From NCBI GenBank assembly GCA_029258405.1, contig JARHYY010000125.1:1-7732 (forward strand): a DNA stretch of 7,732 nt, given 5' to 3'. Under the pieces are notes generated by a model. It did no database searches. It worked only from the letters and a program-made list of their open reading frames with translations, and had not been told where the DNA came from. Numbering within the stretch: the first letter of the stretch is position 1; each line of letters opens with the position of its first letter. This document shows, piece after piece, positions 5,930 through 7,732 of this stretch. Origin of the DNA: Helicobacteraceae bacterium (GTDB taxonomy: Bacteria > Campylobacterota > Campylobacteria > Campylobacterales > Helicobacteraceae). The translations under genes and the position numbers were made by a program.

Positions 5930-7082
5930 AAAAATATCTCTATTTATTGTATTGCTCATATTCTCATATAGTTGTTCGCAGATACCGCAAGAGCTTCCGC
6001 AAAGTCCTACACATATAGATTCCATTGTATATCATGGACAATTTTTAAAAAATTATAATGATTTTTATCTTGCAAGTATCGTTTATAAAATACAAGAAAA
6101 CAGGGGCATTAAAATACGAATTTTTGGAGATTCTCATATAGCAGGAGATTTTTTTTCAGATGAACTTCGTTCATTAATGTTTCAAGAAGTTGATTCCCCG
6201 GGTTTTCTCTATCCATTGCAACCAAAGTATCATCAGAATATTACCGCAAAATATACGCATCGACATTTTAGCATTCATAATTCTTTAAGTAAAACACAAG
6301 AAGATTATCCATTAGGAGGAATTATTGCAACAGCTATGAGAATTAACGCATTTATTCAGCTTAGCCTCCATGTTAAGCAAATTGGTGCTATGAATACAAC
6401 CATTATATTTCGTTCCCCTAATCAAAAAGATTCTTTTAAAGTTGTTGATTCTTTAATGAATACTTTTATCTTAAAGTCGCCTACTCCTCATCAATGGAGT
6501 TTTTTTTCAAGGCAACTTCATTTTCCTATTAAGATTTACGCATTGCAAAAAAATGTTGCTTTAGGGGGATATTTTATCACAAAATCATTGAATGATAACA
6601 TTATAGATACTCTAGGCATTAATGGAGCAAGCTCATATATTTGGAAAAAATGGAATGCAAATCTTATGCTAAGAACAATGCAAGAAATGCCCTATGATTT
6701 AATAATTATTGCTTATGGTAGCAATGATATTATTGCACAACTTGAACCACAAAAAACAATTCAAAATATTAAAGAGCTTGTGAGGTTCATTAAACATGTT
6801 TATCCTAATACAGCTATTTTATTGCTGACTCCACCCACAGTAACAATTGTAAAAAATAAAATACGAAGTATAGCTCCAAATTTTTACGCAACTCAAGATG
6901 CCATTGAAAAATTAGCACAAGAGGAAAAGTTACTTCTTTTTAATACACATGAATTTATGGAGAGCAATGGCGGTAAAGATATTTGGATTATTAAAAATCT
7001 TTCAAAAAAAGATCTTCATCTTACGCCATTAGGTTATCGTTTTGTTGCTCGCAAACTTTTTCAAGAAATTTACCCCCACTAA
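5916..7082 (+). CDS. ape1: Ape1-like peptidoglycan O-acetylesterase, predicted lipoprotein (SGNH)
   Basis: A 388-residue exported SGNH hydrolase. The signal is MLLCKK, a hydrophobic run at 7-16 and a SYSC lipobox-like site at Cys20; residues -3 and -2 are atypical, so lipidation is probable rather than sure. Catalytic blocks: FGDSH at 70-74 with Ser73, GINGASS at 234-240 (block II), AYGSND at 266-271 with Asn270, and KKDLHLTPLGY at 364-374 with Asp366 and His368. About 160 residues separate blocks I and II. That spacing and the total length match Campylobacter Ape1, where the insert is a CBM35-like module (family knowledge). Ape1 removes acetyl groups from MurNAc, making glycan open to lytic transglycosylases. 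The ATG overlaps the end of patB by 14 nt in another frame, behind a weak AAAGAA site. T8 runs at 6149-6156 and 6500-6507 are in frame here. Last gene of the apparent operon. Confidence 0.82.
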   Translation: MLLCKKISLFIVLLIFSYSCSQIPQELPQSPTHIDSIVYHGQFLKNYNDFYLASIVYKIQENRGIKIRIFGDSHIAGDFFSDELRSLMFQEVDSPGFLYPLQPKYHQNITAKYTHRHFSIHNSLSKTQEDYPLGGIIATAMRINAFIQLSLHVKQIGAMNTTIIFRSPNQKDSFKVVDSLMNTFILKSPTPHQWSFFSRQLHFPIKIYALQKNVALGGYFITKSLNDNIIDTLGINGASSYIWKKWNANLMLRTMQEMPYDLIIIAYGSNDIIAQLEPQKTIQNIKELVRFIKHVYPNTAILLLTPPTVTIVKNKIRSIAPNFYATQDAIEKLAQEEKLLLFNTHEFMESNGGKDIWIIKNLSKKDLHLTPLGYRFVARKLFQEIYPH

Positions 7083-7098
7083 GCTCTATCACACTGCT

Positions 7099-7127
7099 TT
7101 GTATATACTCACTTATATTCATATAAT
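7099..7127 (+). promoter_or_regulatory. consensus-like promoter just after the operon
   Basis: A perfect TATAAT at 7122-7127 lies 17 bases after TTGTAT at 7099-7104, which shares the TTG of the -35 consensus. Transcription would start near 7134. No start codon with an open frame follows: the first ATG at 7171 gives only four codons. If active, it would make a non-coding transcript or run on to the right. AT-rich DNA yields TATAAT by chance, so this stays provisional. Confidence 0.35.
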
Positions 7128-7133
7128 GCTATT

Positions 7134-7285
7134 AAGTATAAAGGAGCTCTTATCTTATTTTTTTCTTTATATGTATATTCCATAAGAGTTATTCATATTA
7201 TCAAAGAAACTCTCTATTAATAACAATATGTAGTTTATTGTTATTCTATAGCTCTATATTATTATAGAGTTCTCTATTTTTTTTT
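7134..7285 (+). ncRNA. candidate small RNA, about 150 nt
   Basis: The segment runs from the start expected for the TATAAT at 7122-7127 to the T9 run at 7277-7285. It can fold into three stems: CTCTTAT (7147-7153) with ATAAGAG (7182-7188), the 10-bp stem at 7219-7245, and the CTCTATA/TATAGAG stem at 7252-7269. It has no useful reading frame. This is inference from promoter, structure and end signal. The same hairpins may simply be the end of the operon mRNA. Confidence 0.25.
7219..7285 (+). terminator. tandem hairpins plus T9 run, probable operon terminator
   Basis: AATAACAATA at 7219-7228 pairs with TATTGTTATT at 7236-7245 (10 bp, 7-base loop). A second stem, CTCTATA at 7252-7258 with TATAGAG at 7263-7269, has a TTAT loop and extends by a G-T and an A-T pair. 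Nine T follow at 7277-7285. The stems are AT-rich and seven bases separate the last stem from the T-run, so it is not a textbook intrinsic terminator, but it is the best stop signal after ape1, about 140-200 bases past its end. Confidence 0.45.
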
Positions 7286-7334
7286 GCTTTTAAATTCTAA
7301 GATTCTTTTTGTTGTTACTGGGTTTTTAGCTCTA

Positions 7335-7348
7335 CTCTTATATAAGAG
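7335..7348. repeat. 14-bp perfect palindrome CTCTTATATAAGAG
   Basis: The 14 bases are their own reverse complement, and the flanks add AGCTCT at 7328-7333 and AGCT at 7347-7350. It is the most complete member of the AGCTCTTATA-type repeats scattered through 7082-7564. With no loop it suits a dimeric DNA-binding protein better than an RNA hairpin. No regulator can be named. Confidence 0.5.
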
Positions 7349-7597
7349 CTTAATACTTATGCTTGAGAATCAATGAGATTTATATGTTAATCTTGTTATG
7401 AGTTTAACTCCTTATCTTTCTATTTCAATGTGTTTTATGAATCTTACTTTCTTCATATATCTTAGTTTTGCCAAGCATATGAGTTTCTATATATGTTTCT
7501 ATAACACTTATATATTTCATATTCTTATTTATTCATTATGCTCTTATATCCTTTTACTCTTATATATTTACGCACCTTATGAGTGTTGCTATATATT

Positions 7598-7643
7598 CTT
7601 AGGTTAGCGATATCTAACCCTTTGGTATTACCCCTAAGTTTTT
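7598..7643 (+). promoter_or_regulatory. nested inverted repeats followed by T5
   Basis: GGTTAG at 7602-7607 pairs with CTAACC at 7614-7619 around a 6-base loop. CTTAGG at 7598-7603 can instead pair with CCTAAG at 7633-7638, directly before TTTTT at 7639-7643. GGTATTACC at 7624-7632 adds a small inner palindrome. The first two stems share bases 7602-7603, so they compete partly. It may be a terminator or attenuator-like leader ahead of a gene to the right; its direction is not certain. Confidence 0.35.
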
Positions 7644-7682
7644 CCCATTTCAAACCACACAAACATTTCTATACATAAAAAC

Positions 7683-7714
7683 TTGACACAGCTTGCCATA
7701 ATTTAAATTATCAT
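7683..7714 (+). promoter_or_regulatory. promoter-like TTGACA with overlapping 14-bp palindrome
   Basis: A perfect TTGACA lies at 7683-7688. A perfect palindrome ATAATTTAAATTAT follows at 7698-7711, covering the place where a -10 would sit, and TATCAT at 7709-7714 is a possible but distant (20-base spacer) -10. An AT-rich palindrome over a core promoter is what a repressor operator looks like; metal regulators such as Fur bind related AT-rich sites in this group. The gene it would serve lies beyond the window. Confidence 0.35.
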
Positions 7715-7732
7715 TTCATTCAATAAGATAAA

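Larger units (their letters stand above)
7083..7732. other. 650-base intergenic region with regulatory and repeat structure, no convincing gene
   Basis: No frame here combines a ribosome site with a protein-like composition. Features worth noting are a TATAAT promoter at 7122-7127, hairpins at 7219-7245 and 7252-7269 followed by a T9 run, a cluster of AGCTCTTATA-type repeats from 7082 to 7564, a nested hairpin at 7598-7643, and a TTGACA with a 14-bp palindrome at the right edge. The plus strand is strongly T-rich between about 7390 and 7600, which creates a hydrophobic 69-codon frame by composition alone. Confidence 0.6.

Noticed and set aside
7141..7146. AAGGAG that looks like a ribosome binding site
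   Set aside because: No start codon with an open frame follows at a usable distance; the first ATG (7171) ends after four codons.
7398..7607. 69-codon plus-strand frame giving a very hydrophobic peptide
   Set aside because: It has no ribosome site before the ATG, and its Phe, Tyr, Ile, Leu and Ser content is what T-rich DNA gives in any frame. It overlaps the repeat cluster and the nested hairpin. I keep it as non-coding unless conserved.
1..7732. CRISPR array, tRNA or rRNA gene, insertion sequence, prophage or toxin-antitoxin pair
   Set aside because: I saw no regularly spaced direct repeats, cloverleaf, transposase or integrase frame, or attachment-site duplication. The coding part is ordinary chromosomal genes.

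Overview
The window looks like low-GC chromosomal DNA of a Campylobacterota bacterium, most likely an enterohepatic-type Helicobacter. This rests on three things: AT-rich codon use, promoters with a strong -10 and little -35, and a purA - FliJ-like - MotE gene order like that I recall from H. pylori and Campylobacter. A hisZ-type gene implies a histidine pathway, which H. pylori lacks. The species assignment is inference; no search was run.

Layout. Positions 1-27 hold what appears to be the first nine codons of a divergent minus-strand gene. Positions 28-303 are a divergent promoter region with a 14-bp perfect inverted repeat. From 304 to 7082 seven plus-strand genes are packed with at most 12 nt between them: hisZ (304-1161), purA (1154-2434), a FliJ-like coiled-coil gene (2447-2881), motE-like (2878-3504), patA-like MBOAT acyltransferase (3508-4896), patB-like SGNH transferase (4898-5929) and ape1-like SGNH esterase lipoprotein (5916-7082). 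Several genes overlap or almost touch, and I see no internal promoter or terminator, so a single operon is the simplest reading. Positions 7083-7732 contain no convincing gene. They hold a consensus-like promoter, a hairpin plus T-run that probably ends the operon or a small RNA, a cluster of short AGCTCTTATA-type repeats, a nested hairpin, and a promoter-like segment at the right edge pointing out of the window.

How the genes fit together. HisZ and PurA act in linked pathways: histidine synthesis consumes ATP and releases AICAR, and PurA commits IMP to AMP. The FliJ-like protein and MotE belong to flagellar export and motor assembly. PatA, PatB and Ape1 form a complete cycle for putting O-acetyl groups on peptidoglycan and removing them: PatA moves acetyl groups across the inner membrane, PatB transfers them to MurNAc, and Ape1 strips them. 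Linking a stator chaperone gene to peptidoglycan O-acetylation is the most suggestive feature of the arrangement. I did not find a clearly new system. The less explained material is non-coding: the candidate small RNA, the repeat cluster and the nested hairpin in the right-hand 650 bases.
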